In this document: positions 1 to 9,570 of the stretch, in pieces
How positions within the stretch are numbered: the first letter of the stretch is position 1
Layout: every line of letters starts with the position of its first letter
From: Calothrix sp. NIES-2098
Lineage (GTDB): Bacteria > Cyanobacteriota > Cyanobacteriia > Cyanobacteriales > Nostocaceae
Reading direction: 5' to 3'
NCBI GenBank assembly: GCA_002368175.1
Contig: AP018172.1
Span: 5,769,001 to 5,833,000 of the forward strand
Length of the DNA stretch: 64,000 bases
Position numbers and translations under genes: made by a program
The notes under the pieces: model-generated
What the model was told of the DNA's origin: nothing
Seen by the model: the letters and a program-made list of their open reading frames with translations, nothing else
Databases searched by the model: none

Positions 1-699
1 TTCTACTAGGTAAGAGCAAAATTGGTAAATATTGATGAGTGTTGGTTGACATTGAAACTGCTCTTGCTCTATTTGCCCTAAAACTAAAACATCGGTAATC
101 AATTGCGCCATGTGCTTGATGGCTGCTTTACCCCGTTCGATATGAGTTTGTCGCTTTGCGGGAGTTAGTAGCTCTGGCTGTTCAAACAGTTCTAATGTCA
201 GGAGTAGGGAACTTAACGGATTGCGAAATTCATGGGAAACAATAGAGACGAATTGCGATCGCAACTCGTTAAGCTGTCTTTCTTTCTCCAGTGCTTGTCT
301 AACAGCTTGCTCGGCTCGATGATTTGCCAGAGCCACTTGAATAGCAATAATCAGATCCTGTTCTTCAAAAGGTTTAACGATGTAGCCGTAAGGGTGGGTA
401 GCGATCGCTTCTGTTAGTGTTGCCTCATCAGCATGAGCAGTGAGAAACACCACAGGTATGTCAAACTCTTGCCGAATTTGATCTGCGGCTTCAATTCCGC
501 TTTTGTCGCCTTGCAGGTAAATATCCATCAACACCAAATCGGGTTTGGTTGCTGCAACCAGATCCAAAGCTTTTTCGGCGGAATTAGCAGTTCCAGCCAC
601 ACTGTAGCCTAACTTGGTCAGATGTTGTTTGATATCTAAAGCAATCACCCATTCATCTTCGACAATTAGGATAGTAGGCTTTGAGGTATATTGCGGCAT
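1..699 (-). CDS. Response regulator / histidine kinase hybrid (3' end missing)
   Basis: The frame is open from an ATG at 697-699 down to the window edge, so the C-terminal part of the protein is missing. The N-terminus is a CheY-like receiver: an acidic pair (VEDE) near residues 13-16, the phospho-acceptor Asp in LVLMDIY at about residue 58, a TAH switch segment and the conserved Lys in VKPFEE. A short linker leads to a HisKA phospho-acceptor helix with the H-box SHEFRNP. The ATP-binding domain is not in the window. The start lies only a few bases beyond the stop of the large upstream kinase on the same strand, so the two genes are almost certainly co-transcribed and may form one phosphorelay. 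The receiver-first order suggests the kinase is switched by phosphotransfer rather than by its own sensor domain. Confidence 0.88.
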   Translation of the reverse strand, partial: MPQYTSKPTILIVEDEWVIALDIKQHLTKLGYSVAGTANSAEKALDLVAATKPDLVLMDIYLQGDKSGIEAADQIRQEFDIPVVFLTAHADEATLTEAIATHPYGYIVKPFEEQDLIIAIQVALANHRAEQAVRQALEKERQLNELRSQFVSIVSHEFRNPLSSLLLTLELFEQPELLTPAKRQTHIERGKAAIKHMAQLITDVLVLGQIEQEQFQCQPTLINIYQFCSYLVE

Positions 700-705
700 G
701 GCATA

Positions 706-3700
706 TTACAACCTTTTTCTCAAAAGAATTTTAAACTGAGTGCCTTGTTGCCTATCCAGTTGCAGCGTACCTCCAAGTTGTTCTGTTAAACCGTATATAA
801 GTTGCATCCCTAGTGAAGTAGTACACTGAGGATCGATATGGGTAGGTATTCCAATTCCATTATCTTTGACAATTAGACAATAATACTCAGCATCATACAG
901 CCAGAATTGCAGTATAATTTCGCCTTGTTGGTTGGGAAAGGCATACTTCAAAGCATTAGAGACTAGCTCATTGATGATTAAGCCGCAAGTAACCGCTGTA
1001 TCTAGGTCTAGTTCTAGCTCGTCCACCTCTAAGAAAACACTGATATTGGAGTGGCTAGAAGTATAGGAACGTACTAAATCGTTGACCAGGTGTTGCACAT
1101 AGGTTGCAAAGTTAATCCGGGCAAGATTCTCAGAACGATAGAGCCGTTCGTGAACGAGTGCCATTGTTTTTACCCGACGCTGGCTTTCGCTGAGTAACTT
1201 GAGTATGGCAGCGTCGTCAATGCTTCTAGCTTGCAGGTTTAACAGGCTAGAAACCATTTGCATATTGTTCTTAACCCGGTGATAGACCTCGCGCAATAAA
1301 ACTTCTTTTTCTTTGAGAGACGATCGGATTTGTTCTTCAATTTGGCGGCGTTCTTGCAGTTCAATTTGCAGCTGCTTGTAGAGTTCAGATTGCTGAATTG
1401 CGATCGCCAATTGGTTGGCGATCTGTTGCAATAGTTCTATCTCCCAAGACTGCCACTGGCGAGGAGCCGTATTTTGGTAAACAGCTAACAAACCCCAAAG
1501 ATCGTCTCCAGAAAAAATCGGAGCGATCGCATAGGCTCTGGCTTGAAACTGTTCTAGAAGAGCAATATGACAAGGTTGGTGCCCGACAGTGTAGATATCT
1601 GCAACAGCAAAAGTTTCGTGATTTTTGTACCGTCCTCCTTGGGTTGCTTGCAAATAAGTATCTTCCCAAACTTTTTTGAAGTTGGGTTTAACCAGTTTCA
1701 CCCAATCGAGAGCGACTGATTCGACGATAAAGTTTCCACTCCAATTGGAATTAAAACGATAAACTGCTACTCGGTCGGCTTGCAATGCTTGCCTAGCCTC
1801 AGTGACAGCAGTTGTGAGGATAGCATCTAGGTCTAGAGACTGGCGAATTTCTTGGGTAACAAGTCGCAGTACTTGCTCCTGTCTCGCTTGGTGGCGTAGG
1901 GTGGCTTCTGAGAGTTTGCGATCGCTCACATCTACCAACACTCCATACCAAGCAAAGACCCCGTTACCTCGTGCTTCAACTTGAGAATTGATCTGCACCC
2001 ATTTGAGTTTGCCAGAGGGTGTAATGATGCGATATTCCATGAAAAACGGTTCTAGGTTTTCGATGCAACGAGCCATTATGACAGCGCGAGTGGGTAGATC
2101 CTCAGGATGAATCAGCTTGACTAGAAAAGAGGCATCTTCCATTGCCTGCTCTGCTGTCACCTCAAGGATAGATTTACAGGCTGGACTGATGTATTCAAAC
2201 CAAGTGTAACCATTGGCTTCCTGAACCATAGTGTAGACCACCGCAGAAATCTTCTGAGTAAAATTCTGCAACCATCTTTCGCTGCGTCGTAAAGCTGCCT
2301 CAACCTGTTTGCGATTGGTGATATCCATTGCAATTCCCGTTAACCGCACAGGTTGTCCCTGTTGGTTGAGGACACAAGCACCTCTTGAGTACAACCAATG
2401 AACGTTGCCATCCCTGAGTAATCGGTACTCTACTTCAAATGAAGAACCTTGTTTTATTGCTTGCCGGGTTTTTTGCACAACATAGTCTCGATCTTCGGGA
2501 TGAACACAACTCAAGAACAACTCAAAGCTCGGATAGGGACTAATTTCTTTGCCGTTGCGATCGAGAACGCGTCCCTGAGCATCGGTTTGAAAGCCAAATA
2601 GCTCGTATTCTTCAGGCGACCAGCAAACGACATTCGTTTCTGTATTCAACTGCCAAGTTCCCATTTTGGCAGCAGAAAGTGCCATTTTGAGTTGGGTAGT
2701 ACGTTCTTGAACTCGCTGTTCTAGCTCTTGGTTGAGTTGTTGCAAAGCTGCTTCAGCGCGCTGACGTTCGCTGAGTTCTTGCTGTACCTGTTGATAGAGT
2801 TGTGCTTGCTGAATGGCGATCGCTAACTGATCTGCTATTTTACTAGCGAGTTCTACCTCTTCTTGGTTCCAAGGAGCTTTTTCAACAGGTTTTGATAGCG
2901 ATAAGCTGCCCCAAATTTTATCTTTAACGACGATAGGTGTTAACAACCAAGCAGGAGGACGAATCTCAGCAATTTTTTGGTTAATTGGATCTTTAATGCT
3001 ATCCATCCCATTGATTTGCACGACTTGGAGTTGCTTTAGTTGTGCAGCAAAGGGATTGCCCTCATTGGGAATTTCTAAACCTGTTATATCTGTTAGCGAT
3101 CCATCTTTGCAATAAGAAGTTAGAGTGCGCCAGCATTGGCGTTCTGGCAGATACTGCACGATAGAAGTTCGATTCACCCCCAACAATTGAGTAACTTCAG
3201 CGATTGCTGTGGAGAAAATTGTCGATAAATCTAGGGAGCTACGAATAGCTTGAAAGACTCGATTTAAAGTTTGTTCTTGCTGTGCCTGACGCTGTAAAGC
3301 AATTTGAGCAGCTTTGCGATCGGTAACATCTCGCGAAATACACAGTATCGACGCGATCGCGTTGTCACGAGTCAACTCAGGAGCGATCGCCATTTCAAAG
3401 GAACGCACTCCGTTCAGTGTCAGCGTTTCAAATTCAATGATCTGTTTTTGCCCTGTTGTCAGTAGTGCTTGAGCCGCAGCTTCCCAAGTGTTGACCATTG
3501 CCTCTGGCAATCCTAGTTCGCGACAGGTTTTGCCCATAAACATGTCTGCTGGAATGCCTGTAAGTTGTGTCAAGGCTGGACTAGTGTAAAGATGTCGCAG
3601 CTGAGTATCGAAGCGTTCGATAATATCAGGAGAATTTTCTACTAAGGTTTGGTACAGCTGTTGCGACTCTTGCAGAGCAGTTTCCGTGGGTTGGCAATGC

Positions 3701-4116
3701 CTGCTTTTAGTTGCTTGACAACGAGTTTGGGTACTCTGCCAGACATCGCGAACTGCTTGCACCAATCGCGTCAGATTTTCGGGCGACTCGATCACATAAT
3801 CATCCAAGCCTGCTTTCATGGCTGCGACAGCAATTTCTTCGCTACCGGAATTAGCGAACATAATTACAGGACAATCGCTAATCTGCGCTTTGAGCGATCG
3901 CAAAACATCCAGTCCGTTTGTCCACGGCAAATTATAATCGGCGATCGCCAGATCGAAGTTACGAGATGCGATCGCCTGCGCTAACTCATCAGCATTAACA
4001 ATTTCCTCAATATGAATTCCCGGTAGGTTGTCAGTTAGTGCTGCGACGGTAAGAGCGCGATCGACTGGATTAGCATCGATTAGCAGAATTCGTTGTAATA
4101 ACTGCTCTCTGCTCAT
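706..4116 (-). CDS. Multidomain sensor kinase: REC-PAS-GAF-PAS-PAS-GAF-HisKA_2-HATPase
   Basis: A soluble 1136-residue kinase with no membrane segment. In order: receiver domain (about 9-125, Asp in LAIADYN near residue 60), PAS (about 155-270), GAF (about 290-440), a coiled-coil linker, two PAS domains (about 480-745), a second GAF (about 760-925), and a HisKA_2 phospho-acceptor with YHRVKNN (His near residue 946) followed by an ATPase domain with N (INELVSNALKYAF) and G1 (DNGIGIP) boxes. HisKA_2 kinases are related to light- and stress-responsive kinases in other bacteria. The second GAF carries a Cys-His pair (QPCHIALLEQ, Cys 849) at the place where cyanobacteriochromes attach their bilin, so light sensing is possible but unproven. 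The next gene on this strand, a REC-kinase, follows after a few bases and is a likely partner. Confidence 0.92.
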   Translation of the reverse strand: MSREQLLQRILLIDANPVDRALTVAALTDNLPGIHIEEIVNADELAQAIASRNFDLAIADYNLPWTNGLDVLRSLKAQISDCPVIMFANSGSEEIAVAAMKAGLDDYVIESPENLTRLVQAVRDVWQSTQTRCQATKSRHCQPTETALQESQQLYQTLVENSPDIIERFDTQLRHLYTSPALTQLTGIPADMFMGKTCRELGLPEAMVNTWEAAAQALLTTGQKQIIEFETLTLNGVRSFEMAIAPELTRDNAIASILCISRDVTDRKAAQIALQRQAQQEQTLNRVFQAIRSSLDLSTIFSTAIAEVTQLLGVNRTSIVQYLPERQCWRTLTSYCKDGSLTDITGLEIPNEGNPFAAQLKQLQVVQINGMDSIKDPINQKIAEIRPPAWLLTPIVVKDKIWGSLSLSKPVEKAPWNQEEVELASKIADQLAIAIQQAQLYQQVQQELSERQRAEAALQQLNQELEQRVQERTTQLKMALSAAKMGTWQLNTETNVVCWSPEEYELFGFQTDAQGRVLDRNGKEISPYPSFELFLSCVHPEDRDYVVQKTRQAIKQGSSFEVEYRLLRDGNVHWLYSRGACVLNQQGQPVRLTGIAMDITNRKQVEAALRRSERWLQNFTQKISAVVYTMVQEANGYTWFEYISPACKSILEVTAEQAMEDASFLVKLIHPEDLPTRAVIMARCIENLEPFFMEYRIITPSGKLKWVQINSQVEARGNGVFAWYGVLVDVSDRKLSEATLRHQARQEQVLRLVTQEIRQSLDLDAILTTAVTEARQALQADRVAVYRFNSNWSGNFIVESVALDWVKLVKPNFKKVWEDTYLQATQGGRYKNHETFAVADIYTVGHQPCHIALLEQFQARAYAIAPIFSGDDLWGLLAVYQNTAPRQWQSWEIELLQQIANQLAIAIQQSELYKQLQIELQERRQIEEQIRSSLKEKEVLLREVYHRVKNNMQMVSSLLNLQARSIDDAAILKLLSESQRRVKTMALVHERLYRSENLARINFATYVQHLVNDLVRSYTSSHSNISVFLEVDELELDLDTAVTCGLIINELVSNALKYAFPNQQGEIILQFWLYDAEYYCLIVKDNGIGIPTHIDPQCTTSLGMQLIYGLTEQLGGTLQLDRQQGTQFKILLRKRL

Positions 4117-4384
4117 ATGTGTGAGGTTTAAATACTTTTAAAAAGAAATTTATTTTGTGTATATCGTAATACATCCAATCAAAGGCAGTAGCAAAGAAAT
4201 CTATATGCCGCAAAATATTTACAACTAGGGAAGTCGCCGTAGCGATCTCGTCAATTACTATCTCCTCATCACTTAGACAGGTTATAGCCTGAAAAATCAG
4301 CGTCTGAAGTTACTTTTGCTAGCGTAGTGATATAGGGTTCACTACCTATCTAGCAAATAGCTAGGTGAAAAGGAGTTGAATAAT

Positions 4385-5257
4385 ATGGCTAATTTAAAAT
4401 TGCGTCGCTTTGAAAATGTTAACGGCGATTTTTATGTAGATAGTAGCTGTATAGATTGTGATACCTGTCGCTGGATGACTCCTGAGGTATTTTATAGTGT
4501 TAACGAACAATCAGCAGTTTATCACCAACCTACGAATGAGCAAGAAAGATTAGCAGCATTACAAGCGCTTTTAGCTTGTCCCACTAGTTCTATTGGTACT
4601 TTAGAAAAGCCTAAAGATATCAAAATTGCTCAAGAAAGTTTTCCGATTTTAGTTGAAGATAATGTTTACCACTGTGGCTATCATTCAGAAAAATCTTATG
4701 CTGCTACTAGCTATTTTATTCAACATCCAGAAGGCAATATTTTAGTTGATTCTCCTAGGCTTACGCCGCCTTTAGTGAAGCGTCTAGAGGAGATGGGCGG
4801 AATTCGTTATATGTACTTGACCCACAAAGATGATATAGCCGATCATCAAAAGTTTGTCGAACATTTTCATTGTCAACGAATCCTTCATGCTGATGAAATT
4901 TCTGGAAGTACTCGCAATGTGGAAATCCAATTAACTGGTTTTGAACCATTCGCTTTAACTGGAGATATATTAATTATCCCAGTTCCCGGACACTCTAAAG
5001 GACACACTGTTCTACTTTATAAAAACAAGTTTCTGTTTACTGGCGACCATCTCGCTTGGTCAGAAGACATACATCAATTGATTGCGTTCCGAGATTTCTG
5101 CTGGTATTCCTGGTCAGAACAGATTAAATCAATGCAGAAATTAGCTAATTATTCGTTCGAGTGGGTGCTACCAGGACATGGGCGGCGTTTTCATGCTGAT
5201 GTGGATACTATGCGCCAGCAAATGCACAAGTGTATTGAGTGGATGGAGTCAATGTAG
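4385..5257 (+). CDS. Ferredoxin-like domain fused to metallo-beta-lactamase-fold hydrolase
   Basis: The first ~75 residues contain a small ferredoxin-type domain: three Cys in CIDCDTC and a fourth in LLACPTSSIG, the pattern of a single [4Fe-4S] (or [3Fe-4S]) cluster. The remaining ~200 residues look like an MBL-fold hydrolase, with THKDDIADH as the metal-binding motif, a further His in PVPGHSKGH, Asp in FTGDH and the terminal LPGHG. The first metal motif differs from the canonical HxHxDH, so metal content is uncertain. The ATG at 4385 is preferred to an upstream TTG at 4376 because AGGAG (4371-4375) sits nine bases before it. A short inverted repeat (CTAGC/GCTAG, 4350-4364) lies just before the ribosome site. 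The gene stands alone, divergent from the sensor kinases and convergent with the deacetylase. Substrate unknown; fusion to an electron carrier hints at redox chemistry. Confidence 0.85.
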   Translation: MANLKLRRFENVNGDFYVDSSCIDCDTCRWMTPEVFYSVNEQSAVYHQPTNEQERLAALQALLACPTSSIGTLEKPKDIKIAQESFPILVEDNVYHCGYHSEKSYAATSYFIQHPEGNILVDSPRLTPPLVKRLEEMGGIRYMYLTHKDDIADHQKFVEHFHCQRILHADEISGSTRNVEIQLTGFEPFALTGDILIIPVPGHSKGHTVLLYKNKFLFTGDHLAWSEDIHQLIAFRDFCWYSWSEQIKSMQKLANYSFEWVLPGHGRRFHADVDTMRQQMHKCIEWMESM

Positions 5258-5414
5258 TATCCACCACACTAAATTTGGATGGGTAAGGGAACTTAGATGC
5301 AAAGTACACGAAGAAAGATTTTCACAAGAAAATAGGGACGGAAAAGCCCACCCCTACTTTTTGCAAATTGGTATCAATTTCATTCCTGTGCTGGTGCTTA
5401 AGCCAAGTGGGAAT

Positions 5415-6290
5415 CTATGGACTTTGCTGGAATCGCCATAGCATACTATCGATCAATCGCCATTCATCTAAGCCACCAGATACAAGCAGACGAAACATCC
5501 ATATTGGTTCACCTCCTTCTACCTTTACACGCGGTAAAACCAAGGGATCAAGTTTTGGATTAATAGCACCGTGTTGGGAAGTAAAAGCCAATTTGTAGCC
5601 ACTTTGTTTAAGAATTAGGGTTGTAGAATCGTTGAAATCAGCTAGTGTACCAAATGGATATGCGAAACTTGTTACCTTAAGCCCCAAATTTTTCTCTATG
5701 GCTTCACGTGACATTACGGCTTCTTGATGAGCTTCATCCATACTGATTTTGCCAAGGGAACGGTGGGTGTGGGCATGAGAACCAATGCTAACACCTGCTT
5801 CGGCAAGGGCTTCAACCTCTTTCCAGCTTAAATAAGCTTCTGTAGTATCACTATTTCTAAACTGATTATTTTGGCTGGCACTATCAATTTTACTTGTAGT
5901 GATAAAGGCAACTGCTGGTATCGAGTATTGCTTTAAAATCGGTAGTGCATTCGTATAAAGGCTCTGATGTCCGTCATCTACAGTAACCAGAACTGCATTT
6001 TTCGGAAGGTCTTTTTTCCCGGCTAAAAAATTCTCTATATCCGTCAAGGATACAACCAAATTTTGGTTTGCAATCCACTCCATTTGTGCTTGAAAATCAT
6101 TTAATCCAACACAAAACGGATCGCGCTCAGAATCCCCAAAGCGATGGTAAGTGAGAACACGCACTGGGGAATCAGTCAACTGATTACTACTCAACGATAA
6201 TTGTTTTGATGGTAGCGTTGCTAAACACATACCGTAGCGGGCAGTTTTTTTTAAATACCAACGAATAGGTTTAATTGAGTTCGATGTCAT
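5415..6290 (-). CDS. NodB-type polysaccharide deacetylase (CE4 family)
   Basis: A 291-residue protein with the NodB fold. The Asp-Asp motif is visible in VTVDDGH (about residues 101-107) and the metal-binding His pair in SHAHTH (about 172-177), followed by the YPFG motif. Enzymes of this family remove N- or O-acetyl groups from extracellular polysaccharides or peptidoglycan. No clear signal peptide is seen; the basic N-terminus is followed by a non-hydrophobic stretch, so the export route is unclear. It lies 13 bases downstream of a WecG/TagA-type glycosyltransferase on the same strand, which supports a joint role in making or trimming a surface glycan. The substrate cannot be deduced. Confidence 0.88.
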   Translation of the reverse strand: MTSNSIKPIRWYLKKTARYGMCLATLPSKQLSLSSNQLTDSPVRVLTYHRFGDSERDPFCVGLNDFQAQMEWIANQNLVVSLTDIENFLAGKKDLPKNAVLVTVDDGHQSLYTNALPILKQYSIPAVAFITTSKIDSASQNNQFRNSDTTEAYLSWKEVEALAEAGVSIGSHAHTHRSLGKISMDEAHQEAVMSREAIEKNLGLKVTSFAYPFGTLADFNDSTTLILKQSGYKLAFTSQHGAINPKLDPLVLPRVKVEGGEPIWMFRLLVSGGLDEWRLIDSMLWRFQQSP

Positions 6291-6303
6291 TGCTTATTAT
6301 TAC

Positions 6304-7047
6304 TCAGTCACGAGAGAGAACCATGCGGACAATAAATTTTGGATTACCAATAATATAACGTCGCCACTTCTTACCTGGTTGCTGAAGTAAAATTTGCAGC
6401 CACTCAAATCCTAACTGTCTAACCCATAATGAGGCACGTTTCAGGTTTCCTCCCCAATGATCAAAAAGTCCTCCAACACCAACACATACAGGGGCTTTGA
6501 GCCTGTGTTGATTTTTATATAGCCAATATTCCTGTAAAGGATTTCCCATCCCGACTAAAAGTAGATGAGGTTGTAAGGAATTAATTTCTTCTATTACCTC
6601 TATAGTCTCATCGTCTTTTATGTAACCATGATGGAATCCAGCTAATGTCCAACCTGGAAATTGCTTAGAAGTATACTCTGCTGCGTATTTTATGGTATCT
6701 GGATCTGCACCAAGTAAGTAATATCGATAACCACAGTTACTTGTTGCGTTAAAGAAATTAGGAATAAGATCAGTACCAACGAGATTGCTCTGGAGAATTT
6801 TACCGCGCAGTCTGGCTGCCCAACGAACTCCTGTACCATCTGCAAAAACTACGCTAGCACTATTTAAAACATCTCGATATTCAGGGTTATCAGTTGCTAA
6901 ATTCAGAGTGTGAGCGTTGACAATGAAAATGTTATGAACTTTATCTGGCTCCTGTTTAATAAATGATTCCATCATCTCTACAGCACCAAGCTGTGATGTA
7001 TCTGTGATTTGAACTTTTAGAACAGAAATCACTGAATTCCTCGCCAT
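6304..7047 (-). CDS. WecG/TagA/CpsF family glycosyltransferase (GT26)
   Basis: The conserved core of GT26 enzymes is clear: NAHTLN, ADGTGVRWAARL, YYLLGADPD, VGMGNPLQEYW and GVGGLFDHWGG. Members transfer N-acetylmannosamine-type or other sugars to lipid-linked intermediates during teichoic acid, enterobacterial common antigen or exopolysaccharide synthesis at the inner face of the membrane. The frame is open upstream to a TTG at 7144-7146, but the family usually begins just before the segment NSVISVLKVQITD, so the ATG at 7045-7047 (247 residues, normal family length) is chosen; the 33 extra residues are hydrophobic and without obvious homology. It precedes the NodB deacetylase by 13 bases, likely in one operon. 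Confidence 0.87.
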   Translation of the reverse strand: MARNSVISVLKVQITDTSQLGAVEMMESFIKQEPDKVHNIFIVNAHTLNLATDNPEYRDVLNSASVVFADGTGVRWAARLRGKILQSNLVGTDLIPNFFNATSNCGYRYYLLGADPDTIKYAAEYTSKQFPGWTLAGFHHGYIKDDETIEVIEEINSLQPHLLLVGMGNPLQEYWLYKNQHRLKAPVCVGVGGLFDHWGGNLKRASLWVRQLGFEWLQILLQQPGKKWRRYIIGNPKFIVRMVLSRD

Positions 7048-7206
7048 AACCCAAAATATATAATTAAAAACCGTGGTTATTTTAACAAATATGTATAACA
7101 AACGACAACTAACACGTGAAATAGATTTTATCCCCGTGCTGGTCAAATACTAGTTGAAGTATACGGAATTTGTTCAAAAATCAAATAGGAGTCCTATGCG
7201 ATCGCC

Positions 7207-8898
7207 TTAGGCGTGGGCTTCGCATAGTCGCTCGTCGCGCCACAACTGATATAAGCGATTTGCTGGCATTGTCAAATATAAAATATCCCCAGGACTGAGT
7301 TGCGTTTCGAGTAAATCCCAGCCGTGAAAGGTTTGGCAACTCGATTCTACGTACAAAGGTACAAAGTCAGCAGACATGGCTACATCTTTGACTAATTGAC
7401 CGCAAAATGGGTGTACCTGGGTAATCATCGTGGCAAAGGCTACCCAAAGGCTATCTGCGGTAATACCATTACCAAGGATGCGTCCCCCTAAGGCGGCGGC
7501 AGCAAAAGCTGGGGCGGCTAATTCCGCAGGGCTGAGAACAGCTTCAAAATCAAATACTTGTTGTGCCATACCCGCAAAATCGGGGTCGGCATAATGGACA
7601 ATTACGGGGATGCTAGGTGATAATCCTTTGGCTTTCAGGGCAATCTCTAAGTTAATGGCATCGTTACTGGTCACAGCCAGCACTGCGGCAGCCGTATGTA
7701 TATTACTGGCTTTGAGGATGGTGCGGAAGCTGGCATCGCCTTGAATTACCGGAATGCCGAGTCCGCGCGTAGTGTTAACAAATCTATTATTACTATCGGT
7801 TTCAATGACTACTACCTCATGTCCGCTAGCGTGGAGATCTTGGACAATTCTGACACCGATACCACTCAAGCCACAAACTATGTAGTGATGGCGCTGGGGA
7901 ATGCGGGCTGCATCCCAAAATTGCTTGAAGCGGTTTCCCAGAACAAAATCGGTAAGCATTGCATACCAAATACCAATTACCGCCGCACCAACCAGCATCA
8001 TTACCACAGTAAATAACTTAATACTATTGGGAGCAGATTCTACTACTTTGTCATTACCGCCGGCTCCGGTAATCATGCCAACAGCAAAATATAATGCATC
8101 AACAAAAGAGATATTTAAACTAGCAGAAACATAGGTAAGTGAGGCAAGCAAAATAATTACTAATAAAACCGCTGCCATTGCGACAACCGATTGGGCGTGT
8201 TTTTGAAATTGCTTCAGGCTAGTACAGACTTTTAGTAATTTTCTTACCCAAGATTTACGGATAGGACGGGTGCGGGGTTGGATACCAACAATAATGCGAT
8301 CGCCTAATTTTAATTCTTGTCCAGATAGCACCGCCGCTACCAAATCCATATCGCCTTTTACGGGCAAATAATAAATTAGCATTCGGGAACGATCTTCCCA
8401 TAAATCGCTCAGTTTACGACCCAACCAGGGATGATATTCATCAATATATTCTTCTTGAATCGGCCAAGTTTGTTGAAATAATTTGATTTGTCCGATCGCT
8501 TTATTACCTAATGCGGCAAAAGTAAATACTGGTGCTGCCAAACCGACAACACTCATACTTAAATGATCTGACAAAGTTTGGTCGAGACGCTCCGCCAAAC
8601 TTGTATTATAAAAGCGATTAATAATCCGAATTTGCGGATTTAGCACCCGCGCTTGTAACATAATTGCTAAATTGCGCGCATCATCCGAACTAGTAATTAC
8701 TAAAGTATGAGCTTGCTCAATTCCCGCTGCTGTTAGGGTAGCAGCTGTATGCAAATCGCCAATAATTACATCTCCAGCAGCTTCGCTAGGAATGGGTTTG
8801 TGATGAATACCAACGACAAACGCACCCTGCTGTCTTAGCAACCGAAAGACTTTATATCCAGTACGTCCTAAGCCACAAACAATAATTCGAGGTTTCAT
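7207..8898 (-). CDS. Ion-channel protein with two TrkA-N (RCK) domains
   Basis: A 563-residue protein. It starts with a Rossmann TrkA-N domain (CGLGRTG, residues 8-14), then a TrkA-C-like segment, two membrane helices (about 236-257 and 292-320) with a pore loop between them, and a second TrkA-N domain (CGLSGIG, about 342-348). This is the layout of a two-helix potassium channel gated by nucleotide-binding RCK domains. The pore loop reads TGAGGND (about 277-283) where K+ channels have TVGYGD, so ion selectivity may be altered or lost. It could be a K+ channel relative, a non-selective channel, or a regulatory protein. It is followed by the glycosyltransferase on the same strand after a gap of about 160 bases from the chosen start. 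Confidence 0.87.
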   Translation of the reverse strand: MKPRIIVCGLGRTGYKVFRLLRQQGAFVVGIHHKPIPSEAAGDVIIGDLHTAATLTAAGIEQAHTLVITSSDDARNLAIMLQARVLNPQIRIINRFYNTSLAERLDQTLSDHLSMSVVGLAAPVFTFAALGNKAIGQIKLFQQTWPIQEEYIDEYHPWLGRKLSDLWEDRSRMLIYYLPVKGDMDLVAAVLSGQELKLGDRIIVGIQPRTRPIRKSWVRKLLKVCTSLKQFQKHAQSVVAMAAVLLVIILLASLTYVSASLNISFVDALYFAVGMITGAGGNDKVVESAPNSIKLFTVVMMLVGAAVIGIWYAMLTDFVLGNRFKQFWDAARIPQRHHYIVCGLSGIGVRIVQDLHASGHEVVVIETDSNNRFVNTTRGLGIPVIQGDASFRTILKASNIHTAAAVLAVTSNDAINLEIALKAKGLSPSIPVIVHYADPDFAGMAQQVFDFEAVLSPAELAAPAFAAAALGGRILGNGITADSLWVAFATMITQVHPFCGQLVKDVAMSADFVPLYVESSCQTFHGWDLLETQLSPGDILYLTMPANRLYQLWRDERLCEAHA

Positions 8899-9075
8899 GA
8901 ATTAGCAGCATTATCTGAGAAGGGCTGCATTCTGAGATATTGATTAATATTGTTGCCTACTTTCCTTGGCTAGAACTGTAGCTGACAACACGGTAATCTC
9001 AAATAAGATGGCACTTTTATCGGCTGCTACAAGTCAATATTATTTAGATAGCTTGGACGGGTAAAACTTCAATTT

Positions 9076-9570
9076 ATGAGTAATTTGCTACAACTAAAAA
9101 TTATTGGCGGTATTTTATGTCCGCTAGCGGTAGTGGGAACAATGTATGCTACTGCACAAGCACAACCACAGTCAGCACCGGGGCCAATTTCTGCACCTAA
9201 TGTCACGCTAAATGTCCAACGTAGTGCCGGTAATTGTCCCGAAAAAGTTGGGTTATGGTGGTTGACACTGCCTTATGAAGGTGGTTCCGAACATACAGTA
9301 GTTGCAGATACTAGAGCTTTTGCAGATTCTAGTAAGTTAGTTTCATCTAATAAGCAAGTTGCCGAATTTGTATCACCTTTACGCGATGATTATGCTTCTT
9401 GTGTGGGTCAAACGCAGAGTCAAGAATATGGTTTTTATCGCGTGCAATTTAAGAATAAGCAAGCCTATTTTCGTGTAGATTTACGAAAAATTGATGCGCC
9501 TGCTAAGGAAATTACCTACAAAACTGTAACAGCTTCTCGTCCTTATTTGAGGTGGGCGATCGCAGACTAA
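9076..9570 (+). CDS. Small exported protein of unknown function
   Basis: A 164-residue protein with an N-terminal signal peptide: a hydrophobic core of about 18 residues ending in TAQAQP, with cleavage likely near residue 30. The mature part is Pro/Ala-rich at first and has two cysteines (in AGNCPE and YASCVG), which could form a disulphide in the periplasm, as well as aromatic-rich segments (GLWWLTLPY, YGFYRVQF). I do not recognise the family. It is divergent from the channel gene; the ~175-base gap between them must contain both promoters. Confidence 0.65.
   Translation: MSNLLQLKIIGGILCPLAVVGTMYATAQAQPQSAPGPISAPNVTLNVQRSAGNCPEKVGLWWLTLPYEGGSEHTVVADTRAFADSSKLVSSNKQVAEFVSPLRDDYASCVGQTQSQEYGFYRVQFKNKQAYFRVDLRKIDAPAKEITYKTVTASRPYLRWAIAD

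Noticed and set aside
5178..5598. Overlapping plus-strand frames after the MBL gene
   Set aside because: They overlap the MBL and deacetylase genes out of frame, without ribosome sites or recognisable domains.
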